64,000 nucleotides of DNA, taken from NCBI GenBank assembly GCA_902611265.1, contig CACLYY010000003.1:1-64000 (forward strand). The letters are read 5' to 3'. The notes beneath the pieces were generated by a model. It saw only the letters and a list, made by a program, of their open reading frames with translations. It ran no database searches and was not told the DNA's origin. Positions 51,377 to 60,041 of the stretch are shown in pieces. Made by a program: the position numbers and the translations under genes. Source of the DNA: an uncultured Pelagibacteraceae bacterium (GTDB taxonomy: Bacteria > Pseudomonadota > Alphaproteobacteria > Pelagibacterales > Pelagibacteraceae). Every line of letters starts with the position of its first letter. Within the stretch, counting starts at the first letter, position 1.

Positions 51377-52795
51377 ATGCTTGAAAATAAATCAGTTAAA
51401 GAAATTATTTCTTTAATTAAGAAAAAGGATGTTTCAGTAAAAGAAATAGTTGGCTTATATTTTGAAAGAATAAAAAAATTTAATCCATCTTTGAATGCTA
51501 TTGTTTCAATTAAGGATGAAGAAGAAATAATTAAAGAAGCTGAGATTAAGGACAAAAATTTTGACGAAAATAAGCCGTTATTTGGCTTACCTCTTGCCTC
51601 TAAAGATTTGCTAGATGTAGTTGGTTTTCCAACCACTTATGGTTTTCCTGGATATAAAGATTATTTTCCAAAAAAAAATTCTATAATTGTTGATCGACAA
51701 ATAGATGCTGGTGGAATAATAATTGGAAAAACAAATACTGCTGAATTAGGAGTGGGTGCTCATACAGCTAATAGATTATTTGGAATAACACCAAACATTT
51801 ATGGAAATAGTCAATCATCAGGTGGATCAAGTGGTGGAGCTGGTGTTGCAGTTGCAGCAAATTTACTACCATTTGCTGATGGTACAGATATGATGGGTTC
51901 TTGTAGAACACCTGCTGCTTATGCAAATGTCTATGGTTTTAGACCAACACCAGGATTACTTCCCGATTATCGAACAAATGAAAAAAAGAAAAATCTTCCA
52001 GTAATTTCAACACCAGGATGTCTAGCCAGAACACCTGATGATATGTCTATTTTTTTAGATGTCATAGTTGGAGAACATAAAGAAGATCCAATTTCTTTCA
52101 GTTTAGATAATTCTTTTAGTGAGGTTAATTTAAGTGACCAGGAATTTTCAAAAATAAAAATTGGATGGTTATCTAATATGAATGAAAATTATCAATATGA
52201 TCCTGAGATAATTGAAATATGTAACAAACAACTTAACAATCTTGAAAAGCATAAAGTTATAATTGAAAACTTAAAACCAAAAATAGATGCTCATAAATTA
52301 TGGAATTGCTGGGGAACGTTGAGAGCAAAAAGTATTTATGAGGATATTATTACAATGAATATAAAAGATATTAATGAGATGACTCCACAAGCGATATGGG
52401 AATACAATAAAGGTATCAAACTTACAGATGAAGATGTAAAATCTGCTCTTAACTCAAGAATTGAGTTATCAAATGATGTAAATAGTTTATTTGGTGATTT
52501 TGATTTTTTAGCTTTACCATCTCAACAATCATTTCCTTTTGATAAAAATTTAAGACACCCAGAAAAAATTAATGATAAATTAATGGATACTTATCATAGA
52601 TGGATTGAAATACATATATTTGCTAGTCTTTTTTACTTACCATCAATTTCTTTACCTATTGGTTTTAATAAAGAAGGATTTCCAATAGGTATTCAAATTA
52701 TAGCAAAACAAAAAGAAGATTTAAAAGTGATATCTTTTGCAAAAAGATATGAAGAAATTTTTAATTTTTCTAAAATTAAACCAAAATTAAACTAA
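51377..52795 (+). CDS. Amidase (amidase signature family)
   Basis: A 472-residue amidase-signature enzyme. The catalytic Lys is in PLASKDLLD, the cis-Ser in the SSGGSSGGAG loop, and the nucleophile Ser in MMGSCRTPAA, giving the Ser-cisSer-Lys triad. NVYGFRPTPG and LARTPDDMS are family blocks. It hydrolyses an amide to a carboxylic acid and ammonia or amine. It has no signal peptide. It shares one base with the EamA gene downstream (TAATG). With an alcohol dehydrogenase upstream and transporter downstream it may start breakdown of an imported amide. Confidence 0.9.
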   Translation: MLENKSVKEIISLIKKKDVSVKEIVGLYFERIKKFNPSLNAIVSIKDEEEIIKEAEIKDKNFDENKPLFGLPLASKDLLDVVGFPTTYGFPGYKDYFPKKNSIIVDRQIDAGGIIIGKTNTAELGVGAHTANRLFGITPNIYGNSQSSGGSSGGAGVAVAANLLPFADGTDMMGSCRTPAAYANVYGFRPTPGLLPDYRTNEKKKNLPVISTPGCLARTPDDMSIFLDVIVGEHKEDPISFSLDNSFSEVNLSDQEFSKIKIGWLSNMNENYQYDPEIIEICNKQLNNLEKHKVIIENLKPKIDAHKLWNCWGTLRAKSIYEDIITMNIKDINEMTPQAIWEYNKGIKLTDEDVKSALNSRIELSNDVNSLFGDFDFLALPSQQSFPFDKNLRHPEKINDKLMDTYHRWIEIHIFASLFYLPSISLPIGFNKEGFPIGIQIIAKQKEDLKVISFAKRYEEIFNFSKIKPKLN

Positions 52796-53688
52796 TGGTC
52801 AGACACAAACATCATTTTAAAATAGCTTTTGCATTAGCAATAGCTGCTGGATCATGGGGAGTTTATTGGCTACCTCAAAGAATTTTAGAAGATGGAGGAC
52901 TTACTGGAGGATGGGGAACAATTTCTCAAATGATGATCGGAATTTTATTACTTACACCCATCTCTTTGTGGAGAAAGTATAAAGGTCGTACATCTGGTTT
53001 AGAAATTCCTTTTGTTGGTTTTTTAACGGGCAGTGGTTTTATATGTTACGCATTAAGTTTCTTGCTTACAGATGTTGTACGAGCATTGATCATGTTTTAC
53101 ATGATACCTGTCTGGACGACTATTTTTGAAATATATTTTTTAAAAAAAAGACCAGGTTTAGAAAGAGTTTTAACTTTAAGCTTAGCACTTGGGGGTTTGT
53201 GGGTAGTTTTCAGTCAATCTAATATCATACCATTACCACAAAATGCAGGAGATTGGTTGGCATTACTAGGAGGTGTACTATTTGGGGCTGGGTTAGTGCG
53301 TTTAGAAATTTCCAAAACAGACGGTGTCTTTCCGGTAATCTTTTCTTTCTTTTTTTATGGGACAATATTTAATATTTTTGCTGGCTTTATTTTAAAAGAT
53401 TACTTAGGACCGATGCCACCGTTTGAAGCTTTTGCATCAATGTTTACTTTTTTAGTTCTTATTTCAGTATTTTATTTTATTCCTACCGGAGTAGTTATAA
53501 TGTGGTCTCCATCTGTTTTAGGTGCAGGCCTTTGTGCAATATTATATTTAAGCGAAATAGTAGTTGGAGTTATATCGGCTGGCATTTTAACAGATGAAAC
53601 ATTTGGTTGGAGAGAAGTTGTTGGAAGTACAATGATTGTTGTAGGAGGAGTATTAGCTGTTGTTCTAGCACCAAAAGAAGAAAAATAG
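52795..53688 (+). CDS. EamA/DMT-family transporter
   Basis: A 297-residue ten-helix EamA protein (KIAFALAIAAGSWGVYWLPQRIL opening; DWLALLGGVLFGAGLVRLE second repeat). It is less A+T-biased and more Gly-rich than the other EamA proteins here and belongs to a different subtype. Its start overlaps the amidase stop by one base, and the next gene starts directly after its stop, so the three are co-translated. Substrate and direction are unknown. Confidence 0.88.
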   Translation: MVRHKHHFKIAFALAIAAGSWGVYWLPQRILEDGGLTGGWGTISQMMIGILLLTPISLWRKYKGRTSGLEIPFVGFLTGSGFICYALSFLLTDVVRALIMFYMIPVWTTIFEIYFLKKRPGLERVLTLSLALGGLWVVFSQSNIIPLPQNAGDWLALLGGVLFGAGLVRLEISKTDGVFPVIFSFFFYGTIFNIFAGFILKDYLGPMPPFEAFASMFTFLVLISVFYFIPTGVVIMWSPSVLGAGLCAILYLSEIVVGVISAGILTDETFGWREVVGSTMIVVGGVLAVVLAPKEEK

Positions 53689-54678
53689 ATGCTCTTTAAA
53701 GAAAAGTTTAAATCAAATTCAAAAATATTCTTAGATGGTGGAAATGGGTCTGAGATTGCAAATTTAGGAGGTGAGATGACACCAGCTTTTTCTGCATTAG
53801 CAACAATCTCAGCGCCAGAAATTGTAAGACAAGTTCATGAAAATTTTATGGATGCAGGCTGTGATCTTATTACAGCAAACACTTTTAGCACCACAAGACA
53901 CAATATGAATAGTATTAATAGAGGTGATAAAACAAAAGAGTTTATTGTTAGATCTGTAGAAATAGCCAAAAAGGCAATTAAGAATAAGAGGAAAGAAAAT
54001 ATAGTTGGAATAGCAGGTAGTATGTCGAATTTTTTCTCATTAAAGGAAAATGAATTTGTTCCAGATCTAAAGTACTTACCTTCATTTAGAGAGGAAGAGA
54101 GAAATTATAAAGAGGCTGCTAAAATCTTAAAAGAAGAAGGAGTCGATGTTTTAATTCTAGAAATGATATTAGATATAGATCACTCAAAAATCTTACTTAG
54201 CTCTGCATTAGAAACTGGTTTACCTGTTTGGGTTGGACTAAGTTGCTGTATAAGTAAATTCGATAATAACGTTATTGGAAGAAATTTTAGAGCTGAAAAA
54301 GAAAAATCACTTATTTATGATGAAAGTATATACAAAGAGCAACCAAAATTTATTCCTGATGATAAGATTGTTTTTTTAGATGATATTATAAAATCTCTTA
54401 CGAATATGGGCGGAGATGTTTATGGTATTATGCATACTTGGCTTGTTGATGCCCTTGATGGATTGAAGGTGATTAAAAATAATTGGCAGGGCCCAATTAT
54501 GTTTTATCCAGAGATACATAAGTTTGATACAAAAACACATAAGGCAACAGTGACACACGCAGAGGATGAATTTGCTGATGAATGTGAAAAACTAATTGAT
54601 GACCAAATTCAAATTATTGGAGGATGTTGTGGTGTTACAGATAATCATCTGAAAAAATTAATTTCAAGGTATTCTTAA
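53689..54678 (+). CDS. Homocysteine S-methyltransferase-family protein (first)
   Basis: A 329-residue protein of the S-methyltransferase barrel family. DGGNGSEIANLGGEM at the start, DLITANTFSTTRHNM and the zinc Cys pair C313-C314 in IIGGCCGVTD, plus a third Cys in VGLSCC, are the diagnostic points. The family moves a methyl group from a donor such as S-methylmethionine, betaine or SAM to homocysteine. A second member is at 56312-57226. Its start follows the EamA stop with no gap. The betaine-type genes nearby make betaine a possible donor, which is inference. Confidence 0.86.
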   Translation: MLFKEKFKSNSKIFLDGGNGSEIANLGGEMTPAFSALATISAPEIVRQVHENFMDAGCDLITANTFSTTRHNMNSINRGDKTKEFIVRSVEIAKKAIKNKRKENIVGIAGSMSNFFSLKENEFVPDLKYLPSFREEERNYKEAAKILKEEGVDVLILEMILDIDHSKILLSSALETGLPVWVGLSCCISKFDNNVIGRNFRAEKEKSLIYDESIYKEQPKFIPDDKIVFLDDIIKSLTNMGGDVYGIMHTWLVDALDGLKVIKNNWQGPIMFYPEIHKFDTKTHKATVTHAEDEFADECEKLIDDQIQIIGGCCGVTDNHLKKLISRYS

Positions 54679-54686
54679 TTTAAATA

Positions 54687-55844
54687 TTAATTATTAACTA
54701 AATTTATTAACATATTAATCATATCAACTTTATAACTCTCTTTTGTTGCAGATTTTGTTTCCAATACTGAAAAAAATGCAGCAACTTTGCCAGTTTTAAA
54801 ATTTGTTGCTAAAAACTGACCTCCATATCCAGAGTGTCCAATCATGTTACCTGATACCATTGTTGAATTAGAGTAATACAAATATTTATTTTTTGATAAT
54901 TCCATGTATTTAGGTCCTAAATTTTTAATTGTTTTGTCAAAATAAGAAGGTGATCCAACTTTTCTATTTCCAACTCCCATACCTTTTCTAGCAAAAAGCA
55001 AACCCATTCTTAAAAAATCCCTAGCAATTAAACAACCACCACCTGACATCCATGGCATCCCATATCTATCAGAAGCAATATATAAGCCTTCTTCAAATCC
55101 AGCAGCTTCAACTACCGACAATACCCAATCTCTTAAAGTTCTTCCACTTACCTTTTCTACAATTAATCCCACTACATCAGTATTTGCTGATTTATAAAAT
55201 GCATATTCTGAACTATTTATTAAACTTTTGTTTTTAATTTTTTTAATTGAATTTAAATATTCCTCTTGGCTTAAATAATTTTTTAAATTTTTTGGTAGTC
55301 TCCAACCTCCAACTGGCTCATGTAAAAATGAAGAGGAATATGCTTTAGTATAATCTTCGGTATAGGAATTTATAATATTCATATTTAAAACATCTTGTAT
55401 TCTTGCTTCAGCGTAACCACTTCCGATTTTAGGCAAATAATGTGAAACTTTTTTATTCAAATCTATTGATTTATTTTTAATAAGTTCACCAACAAATAAG
55501 TTAATAAACATTTTAGTTATTGACATTATTGTCTGCGGTTGATTTCTTTTGAAATCTTTAGCATATTTTTCAAATAATATATTTTGACCTTTGCCAACGA
55601 TTAAAGAGCAAAAAGATTTATTTTTGATCATTTTTTTAACCAATGGAATTTTACTAATTTTATTATTAGGTTTTGACTTTAGTCTTAATACTAGATCAGA
55701 TCTTAAATAAAGACTGTACCGATTTATTTTATGTAAATTTCTATAACCAAATCTTCTAGTTTTTGGAAGATTCCATAAAGACTTATTATCTCTAATTGTT
55801 TCTAATTCAGGATTTTTAACAAAAGCTAATTTTTTTATTTTCAA
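54687..55844 (-). CDS. Serine hydrolase, class C beta-lactamase/PBP-like
   Basis: The 385-residue protein has the serine beta-lactamase fold: S108-x-x-K111 in MSITK, the YxN-like segment FYKSANTDVVGLIVEKVSG, and GHSGYGGQF in the KTG position. The first 70 residues are basic and lack a signal peptide, so it may be cytoplasmic or anchored. Such proteins are often esterases or amidases rather than antibiotic enzymes. The start is TTG at 55844, which overlaps the msrA stop by 4 bp (TTGA) and indicates coupled translation. No plus-strand terminator separates its stop from the convergent methyltransferase gene 8 bp away. Confidence 0.83.
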   Translation of the reverse strand: MKIKKLAFVKNPELETIRDNKSLWNLPKTRRFGYRNLHKINRYSLYLRSDLVLRLKSKPNNKISKIPLVKKMIKNKSFCSLIVGKGQNILFEKYAKDFKRNQPQTIMSITKMFINLFVGELIKNKSIDLNKKVSHYLPKIGSGYAEARIQDVLNMNIINSYTEDYTKAYSSSFLHEPVGGWRLPKNLKNYLSQEEYLNSIKKIKNKSLINSSEYAFYKSANTDVVGLIVEKVSGRTLRDWVLSVVEAAGFEEGLYIASDRYGMPWMSGGGCLIARDFLRMGLLFARKGMGVGNRKVGSPSYFDKTIKNLGPKYMELSKNKYLYYSNSTMVSGNMIGHSGYGGQFLATNFKTGKVAAFFSVLETKSATKESYKVDMINMLINLVNN

Positions 55845-56293
55845 TATTTTAAAGATTTTTTTTGTTCGTATTTCTGGTGATATCCTTCTGCTTTACAATA
55901 ATTTTTTTCCTTGGATATTTTTGTTGATACCTTGCCATCTAATTTTTTATTCACCTCGTTTAACACTTTTTCAGCAATCTTTTTTTCTTCGTCAGTATTA
56001 TAAAATATTTCTGATCTATATTGAATTCCTACATAAGTACCTTGCCGATTTACTTGTGTAGAGTCGTGCAATTCAAAAAATAGGTTAACCATGTCCTCAT
56101 ATGATTTTTCTTTTTCATCATATTGAACTTTTACAACTTCAATATGGCCAGTGTCACCCCCGCACACAGCTTTATAGGTTACATTAGGATCATCCCCTCC
56201 ACAGTAACCACATTCAGTAGAGATTATACCGCTAATACCTTCGTACTTAGTTTCATCCCAGAAACAACCAATTCCACCAATAAATGTTTTCAT
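55841..56293 (-). CDS. msrA: Peptide-methionine (S)-S-oxide reductase MsrA
   Basis: A 150-residue MsrA. The catalytic Cys10 is in GIGCFWDETKY, and GYCGGDDPNVTYKAVCGGDTGHIEVV and FFELHDSTQVNRQG are the family blocks. The ending KNYCKAEGYHQKY includes a resolving-Cys candidate. It is compact compared with E. coli MsrA (212 residues) but complete. It repairs methionine-S-sulfoxide. It is 18 bp downstream of the homocysteine methyltransferase on the same strand, an operon built around methionine metabolism. Confidence 0.95.
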   Translation of the reverse strand: MKTFIGGIGCFWDETKYEGISGIISTECGYCGGDDPNVTYKAVCGGDTGHIEVVKVQYDEKEKSYEDMVNLFFELHDSTQVNRQGTYVGIQYRSEIFYNTDEEKKIAEKVLNEVNKKLDGKVSTKISKEKNYCKAEGYHQKYEQKKSLKY

Positions 56294-56311
56294 TACTTTT
56301 TAATTTATACT

Positions 56312-57226
56312 TTAGTTTTTTAAAATTGAAATGGCTTTAATTTCATCAACTCCTATTCCACAACAGCCACCTATAATTTGAGCTCCATCTTTAATCCACG
56401 TTTTTACTTCATTCAAATAATCATCAGGAGTCATATCATCTATAAATCTCCAATGTGGTTTTTCATAATATCCTTTATTTGGATACGCTCCTATAACTCC
56501 ATCAAAATTTTCTCTCGCAGTTTTTATTGCATTACCTGTAGTTTTAATATCAGAGTGAGCTACTAAAATTGGACCGTTATGAATTTTTTTAAAATTATTT
56601 ATAGATTTTTCAAAATTTTCATAAACATGAGTATCAGAGTCAATTGTATCGTTGTACCCGAGCATTATTTGATTTTGATCATTCGTTACACATGATACTG
56701 ACAACCAAACTGGTATACTTATCTTTGTAGAACAGTTTAGCATTGTTTCCACAATATCTGCCTGAGAAGACATAGCCTCTAAAATAATTAAATCTACTCC
56801 TTCACCTGATAATATTTTTAGTTGCTCATCAAAGCCAGGTATCATTGCTTTTACTCCAAGTTTATAAAAATTACCAAAAGTTGAAACGCTTCCAGCAAGA
56901 GCAACATCTTTATTTAAATTTTTAATTGCTTCTTTTGCAACTTGAACACTTTTTCTATTAAAATCCTCAATCGAGTCTTCATAACCATACTGTCTCATCG
57001 ATATAGGTGTAGTACTATATGTATTGGTAGTTATTACATCAGCACCCGCTTTTATATAATCTTCATGAATTTTTCTTACTAATTCTGGATGATCTACTGA
57101 GCATTTTCCACACCACATTTTTTCATCCATTTTAGCGCCATTCTTTTCTAATTCAGCGCCCATTCCACCATCTAAAATAATAGTTTTTTTATTTTCTAAT
57201 TTTTCATGAATTGATGAATAAGACAT
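56312..57226 (-). CDS. Homocysteine S-methyltransferase-family protein (second)
   Basis: I set the start at 57226 (MSYSSIHEKLEN, 304 residues); the frame stays open to 57322, but that part lies inside the VOC gene and has no homology. The chosen ATG follows AAGGA by 8 nt. ILDGGMGAELEKNGA, DVITTNTYSTTPISM, the Cys in VSCVTND and C288-C289 in IIGGCCGIGVD make the fold and zinc site complete. It transfers a methyl group to homocysteine to make methionine. It differs clearly from the first copy (53689-54678). MsrA follows directly. Confidence 0.87.
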   Translation of the reverse strand: MSYSSIHEKLENKKTIILDGGMGAELEKNGAKMDEKMWCGKCSVDHPELVRKIHEDYIKAGADVITTNTYSTTPISMRQYGYEDSIEDFNRKSVQVAKEAIKNLNKDVALAGSVSTFGNFYKLGVKAMIPGFDEQLKILSGEGVDLIILEAMSSQADIVETMLNCSTKISIPVWLSVSCVTNDQNQIMLGYNDTIDSDTHVYENFEKSINNFKKIHNGPILVAHSDIKTTGNAIKTARENFDGVIGAYPNKGYYEKPHWRFIDDMTPDDYLNEVKTWIKDGAQIIGGCCGIGVDEIKAISILKN

Positions 57227-57230
57227 AGTA

Positions 57231-57617
57231 TTATTCCTTGCTATTTGTAAAGGTGCAAATTTTATTTCCATCAAGATCACGTACGTAAGAATAATAAACT
57301 CCTGATCCCTCTGGTCGTTCACCTCCTGATCCTTCGCTAGTACCTCCAGCTTTTAGTCCTGTTTCATGAAATCTGTCAACAATAACTCTTGAAGATGTTA
57401 TAAATGATACTTGTGTTCCATTTCCAAAAGTTGCTTCTTTTTTATTAAACGGTTTTGTTATGTAAAACTCTATTTCGTTTGTATCTTTCTTTCCATATGC
57501 AGCATAATCATTTTCTACAGTTTCGTTTCTTGTTAGCCCAATAACTTCCAAAACTTCATCATAAAATTTGATGGCAGCATCTAAATTATTTGTTCCTACC
57601 ATTACATAACCAATCAT
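57231..57617 (-). CDS. VOC/glyoxalase-family protein
   Basis: A 128-residue protein of the vicinal-oxygen-chelate superfamily: MIGYVMVGTNNLDAAIKFYDEVLEV and the closing SYVRDLDGNKICTF are the paired beta-alpha-beta-beta-beta units. Members include glyoxalase I, extradiol dioxygenases and resistance proteins. The metal ligand pattern is partial, as the first unit lacks the usual early His, so catalysis is uncertain. It stands 4 bp before the homocysteine methyltransferase start and 30 bp after the aldehyde dehydrogenase. Confidence 0.85.
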   Translation of the reverse strand: MIGYVMVGTNNLDAAIKFYDEVLEVIGLTRNETVENDYAAYGKKDTNEIEFYITKPFNKKEATFGNGTQVSFITSSRVIVDRFHETGLKAGGTSEGSGGERPEGSGVYYSYVRDLDGNKICTFTNSKE

Positions 57618-57647
57618 CTCAACCTCAATTATTTTGAATATAATTTT

Positions 57648-59078
57648 TTAATTCCAACCAGTAATTGCCTTAACCTCTAGGTATTCAGTAAAACCCCATA
57701 GTCCACCCTCTCGACCATTTCCTGATTGCTTAAATCCTCCAAAAGGTGCTCCAGTTTCGGCTCCTTGACCGTTGATATAGACTGTTCCTGCTCTTACTTT
57801 TCTTGCTACTCTTTTTGCTTTTTCTTTATCTTCAGTTTGTAAATAGTTACCTAATCCGTAAGATGTATCATTTGTAATTTTTATTGCCTCTTCTTCTGTA
57901 TCAAATGGAATAATTGAAAGTACTGGACCAAATATTTCTTCTCTAGCAATTTTCATATCGTTGTTGACGTCTGTAAAAATCGTAGGTTTAACAAAATACC
58001 CCTTATTAAGACCATTTGGTAGATCGGGCCCGCCAGCAGCAAGAGTTGCACCTTCTTTAATTCCCTCATTAATAAGATTAATAACTTTATCATATTGAAC
58101 TTTGGACACTAAGGGTCCAATGTGATCGCCTTTTTTAGATGCCACGTCTACTTTAATTTTATTTGCTTCATCTACAGCTTCTTTTACTGCTCTATCATAA
58201 ATTGATCTTTGAACTAGCATTCGTGTTGGAGCATCACAAGATTGTCCAGTGTTACTCATTATAGTCCTAACTCCGTCCCTTACAGCATCTGGATAAGAGT
58301 CCTCAAAAACTATATTTCCACCTTTGCCGCCAAGTTCAAGTGTGACCTTCTTAATTGTGTCTGCTGCATTTTTCTGTATCAATTTTCCTGCTCTTGTAGA
58401 TCCTGTAAATGAGACCATATCAATATCTGGATGACCAGATATATGATTCCCAACTACTTCACCGTTACCATTAACTAAATTGAACACACCTGGAGGAAAT
58501 CCAGCTTCGTCAATTATTTCCGCAAACAAAACACCTGATACTGGAGCTACTTCTGATGGTTTTAAAATCATTGTGCAACCTGCTGCAAGCGCTGGTATAA
58601 CTTTTAGTACTATTTGGTTCATTGGATAATTCCATGGCGTTATTAATCCGCAAACTCCAATTGGCTCATATCTAATTTGATTGTTTGATTTTGGATCAAA
58701 CTGATGTTCAAAATTAAAATCTTTTAAAATATCTATTACATTTTTGGATATATCTGCCCCCATTTTAGTATGTATCTCTGATGCAAAATCTAATGGTGCA
58801 CCCATTTCCATTGATTGTGCTTCAACCATTTCATCCCATCTTCTATTATAAATTTCACAAAATTTTTCTAATAATTTTACTCTCTCTTCTTTCGAGGTTT
58901 CTCTCCAGGTTTCAAATGCCACTTTAGCAGCACTTACAGCTTTATCTGTATCTTCAATTGATCCTAAAGATATTACAGCAAAAGCCTCCTCGGTTGATGG
59001 ATCAATTACATCAAAATCATTAGGTTTAACCGGTGCAATCCATTTTCCGTTTATATAAAAATTTTTCTTTTCAATCAT
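57648..59078 (-). CDS. NAD(P)-dependent aldehyde dehydrogenase
   Basis: A 476-residue aldehyde dehydrogenase. TPWNYPMNQIVLKVIPALAAG, VTLELGGKGGN with the base Glu and catalytic C281 in TGQSCDAPTR are intact, and GAPFGGFKQSGNGREGG closes the active site. It differs from the first ALDH (24292) throughout the variable regions. It follows the 3-hydroxyisobutyrate-dehydrogenase-type gene by 21 bp, so the two could oxidise an alcohol and then its aldehyde in sequence. Confidence 0.93.
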   Translation of the reverse strand: MIEKKNFYINGKWIAPVKPNDFDVIDPSTEEAFAVISLGSIEDTDKAVSAAKVAFETWRETSKEERVKLLEKFCEIYNRRWDEMVEAQSMEMGAPLDFASEIHTKMGADISKNVIDILKDFNFEHQFDPKSNNQIRYEPIGVCGLITPWNYPMNQIVLKVIPALAAGCTMILKPSEVAPVSGVLFAEIIDEAGFPPGVFNLVNGNGEVVGNHISGHPDIDMVSFTGSTRAGKLIQKNAADTIKKVTLELGGKGGNIVFEDSYPDAVRDGVRTIMSNTGQSCDAPTRMLVQRSIYDRAVKEAVDEANKIKVDVASKKGDHIGPLVSKVQYDKVINLINEGIKEGATLAAGGPDLPNGLNKGYFVKPTIFTDVNNDMKIAREEIFGPVLSIIPFDTEEEAIKITNDTSYGLGNYLQTEDKEKAKRVARKVRAGTVYINGQGAETGAPFGGFKQSGNGREGGLWGFTEYLEVKAITGWN

Positions 59079-59099
59079 AAATGTACTTTAACACAGAAT

Positions 59100-60041
59100 T
59101 TAAATTTCATAACCTTTTTCTTCAGGCTCGTTATCTGTCAATTCCTCAGGAAACCCTTCAGCTCTAAAATCAATTTCATTTAGATCTTCCATTCTTTTTA
59201 CAATCATCGATGACCAAGCTCTTGAGCCATATTTTTTTTGGCCATCTTTAAATATTTCAACTATTTTAGGAGAAATTTCCAAAGGTGCATTTAATTTTTT
59301 TGCGAGTTCATCAAATAGACCCGTATCTTTTAAAACAAGGTCCATCGTAAAATTTATATTATAAGAGCCATTTAAAATAACTTGGCTCTCAGTTTCGTGA
59401 ACAAATGAATTTCCTGATGACACAGCAATTCCTTTATAAGCTTTCGTTAGATCTAGGTTTGATTTTTTGGCTACTGTCCATGCCTCCCCAAGAGCAACCA
59501 AATGTGTGGAAGCTAAATAATTTGTAATTACTTTAAGAACAGACGCTGTGCCCAATTCTCCTGTATGTAATATTTTACACCCCATTACTGTTAAAGCAGG
59601 TAAAATCTTTTCAAATGCATACCTGTCTCCACCAACAAATATTGCTATATTTCCTGAAGCCGCCCTATGGCACCCTCCACTTACTGGACCATCTAAAGGT
59701 ATTGCTTTTTTTTCGATTACTTTTTTACCAATTCTTTTTACCTCTGATTCATCTGTAGTACTCATTTCCAACCATATTTTATTTTCAGAAAGACCCTCTA
59801 ATATTCCGTTTTGACCTTCCATCACCTCTGCACAAATTTCAGGAGAAGGAAGGCAAGTTATTATTAAATCAACTTCCTCAGCTAGCTCTTTAGCAGATTT
59901 TGCTATTTTAGCCCCCAAAGCTTCAAATTGTTTTGTTAAATTTTTATCTAAATCTCTAACTGTTAAATTAAATTTATTCCTCAATAAACTCCCAGCTAGT
60001 TTTCCTCCAACATTTCCCAAGCCAATAAATCCTATCTTCAT
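59100..60041 (-). CDS. 3-hydroxyisobutyrate dehydrogenase-family NAD(P)-dependent oxidoreductase
   Basis: A 313-residue beta-hydroxyacid dehydrogenase. The Rossmann motif is GFIGLGNVGGKLAGSLL; TCLPSPEICAEV, GPVSGGCHRAASG and the catalytic Lys in LKVITNYLASTHLVALGEA are classic. The family handles 3-hydroxyisobutyrate, tartronate semialdehyde and similar acids. The start shares one base with the stop of the EamA gene upstream (TAATG), so transporter and dehydrogenase are coupled. An aldehyde dehydrogenase follows. The C-terminal tail (DNEPEEKGYEI) is short and acidic. Confidence 0.9.
   Translation of the reverse strand: MKIGFIGLGNVGGKLAGSLLRNKFNLTVRDLDKNLTKQFEALGAKIAKSAKELAEEVDLIITCLPSPEICAEVMEGQNGILEGLSENKIWLEMSTTDESEVKRIGKKVIEKKAIPLDGPVSGGCHRAASGNIAIFVGGDRYAFEKILPALTVMGCKILHTGELGTASVLKVITNYLASTHLVALGEAWTVAKKSNLDLTKAYKGIAVSSGNSFVHETESQVILNGSYNINFTMDLVLKDTGLFDELAKKLNAPLEISPKIVEIFKDGQKKYGSRAWSSMIVKRMEDLNEIDFRAEGFPEELTDNEPEEKGYEI

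Noticed and set aside
54679..54686. A terminator between convergent genes at 54678 and 54687.
   Set aside because: The 8-bp gap and flanks show no stable stem.
54687..55844. An antibiotic-resistance beta-lactamase.
   Set aside because: No signal peptide is visible and the family is dominated by esterases and peptidases; nothing points to antibiotic hydrolysis.
57221..57240. A SAM-responsive riboswitch before the methyltransferase genes, as known for betaine-homocysteine methyltransferase in Pelagibacter.
   Set aside because: Only 4 bp separate the VOC stop and the methyltransferase start, and the gene at 53689 has no gap at all, so there is no room.
57227..57322. A longer N-terminus for the second homocysteine methyltransferase.
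   Set aside because: The extra 32 residues lie in another frame of the VOC gene, lack family similarity, and a good ribosome-binding site precedes the ATG at 57226.
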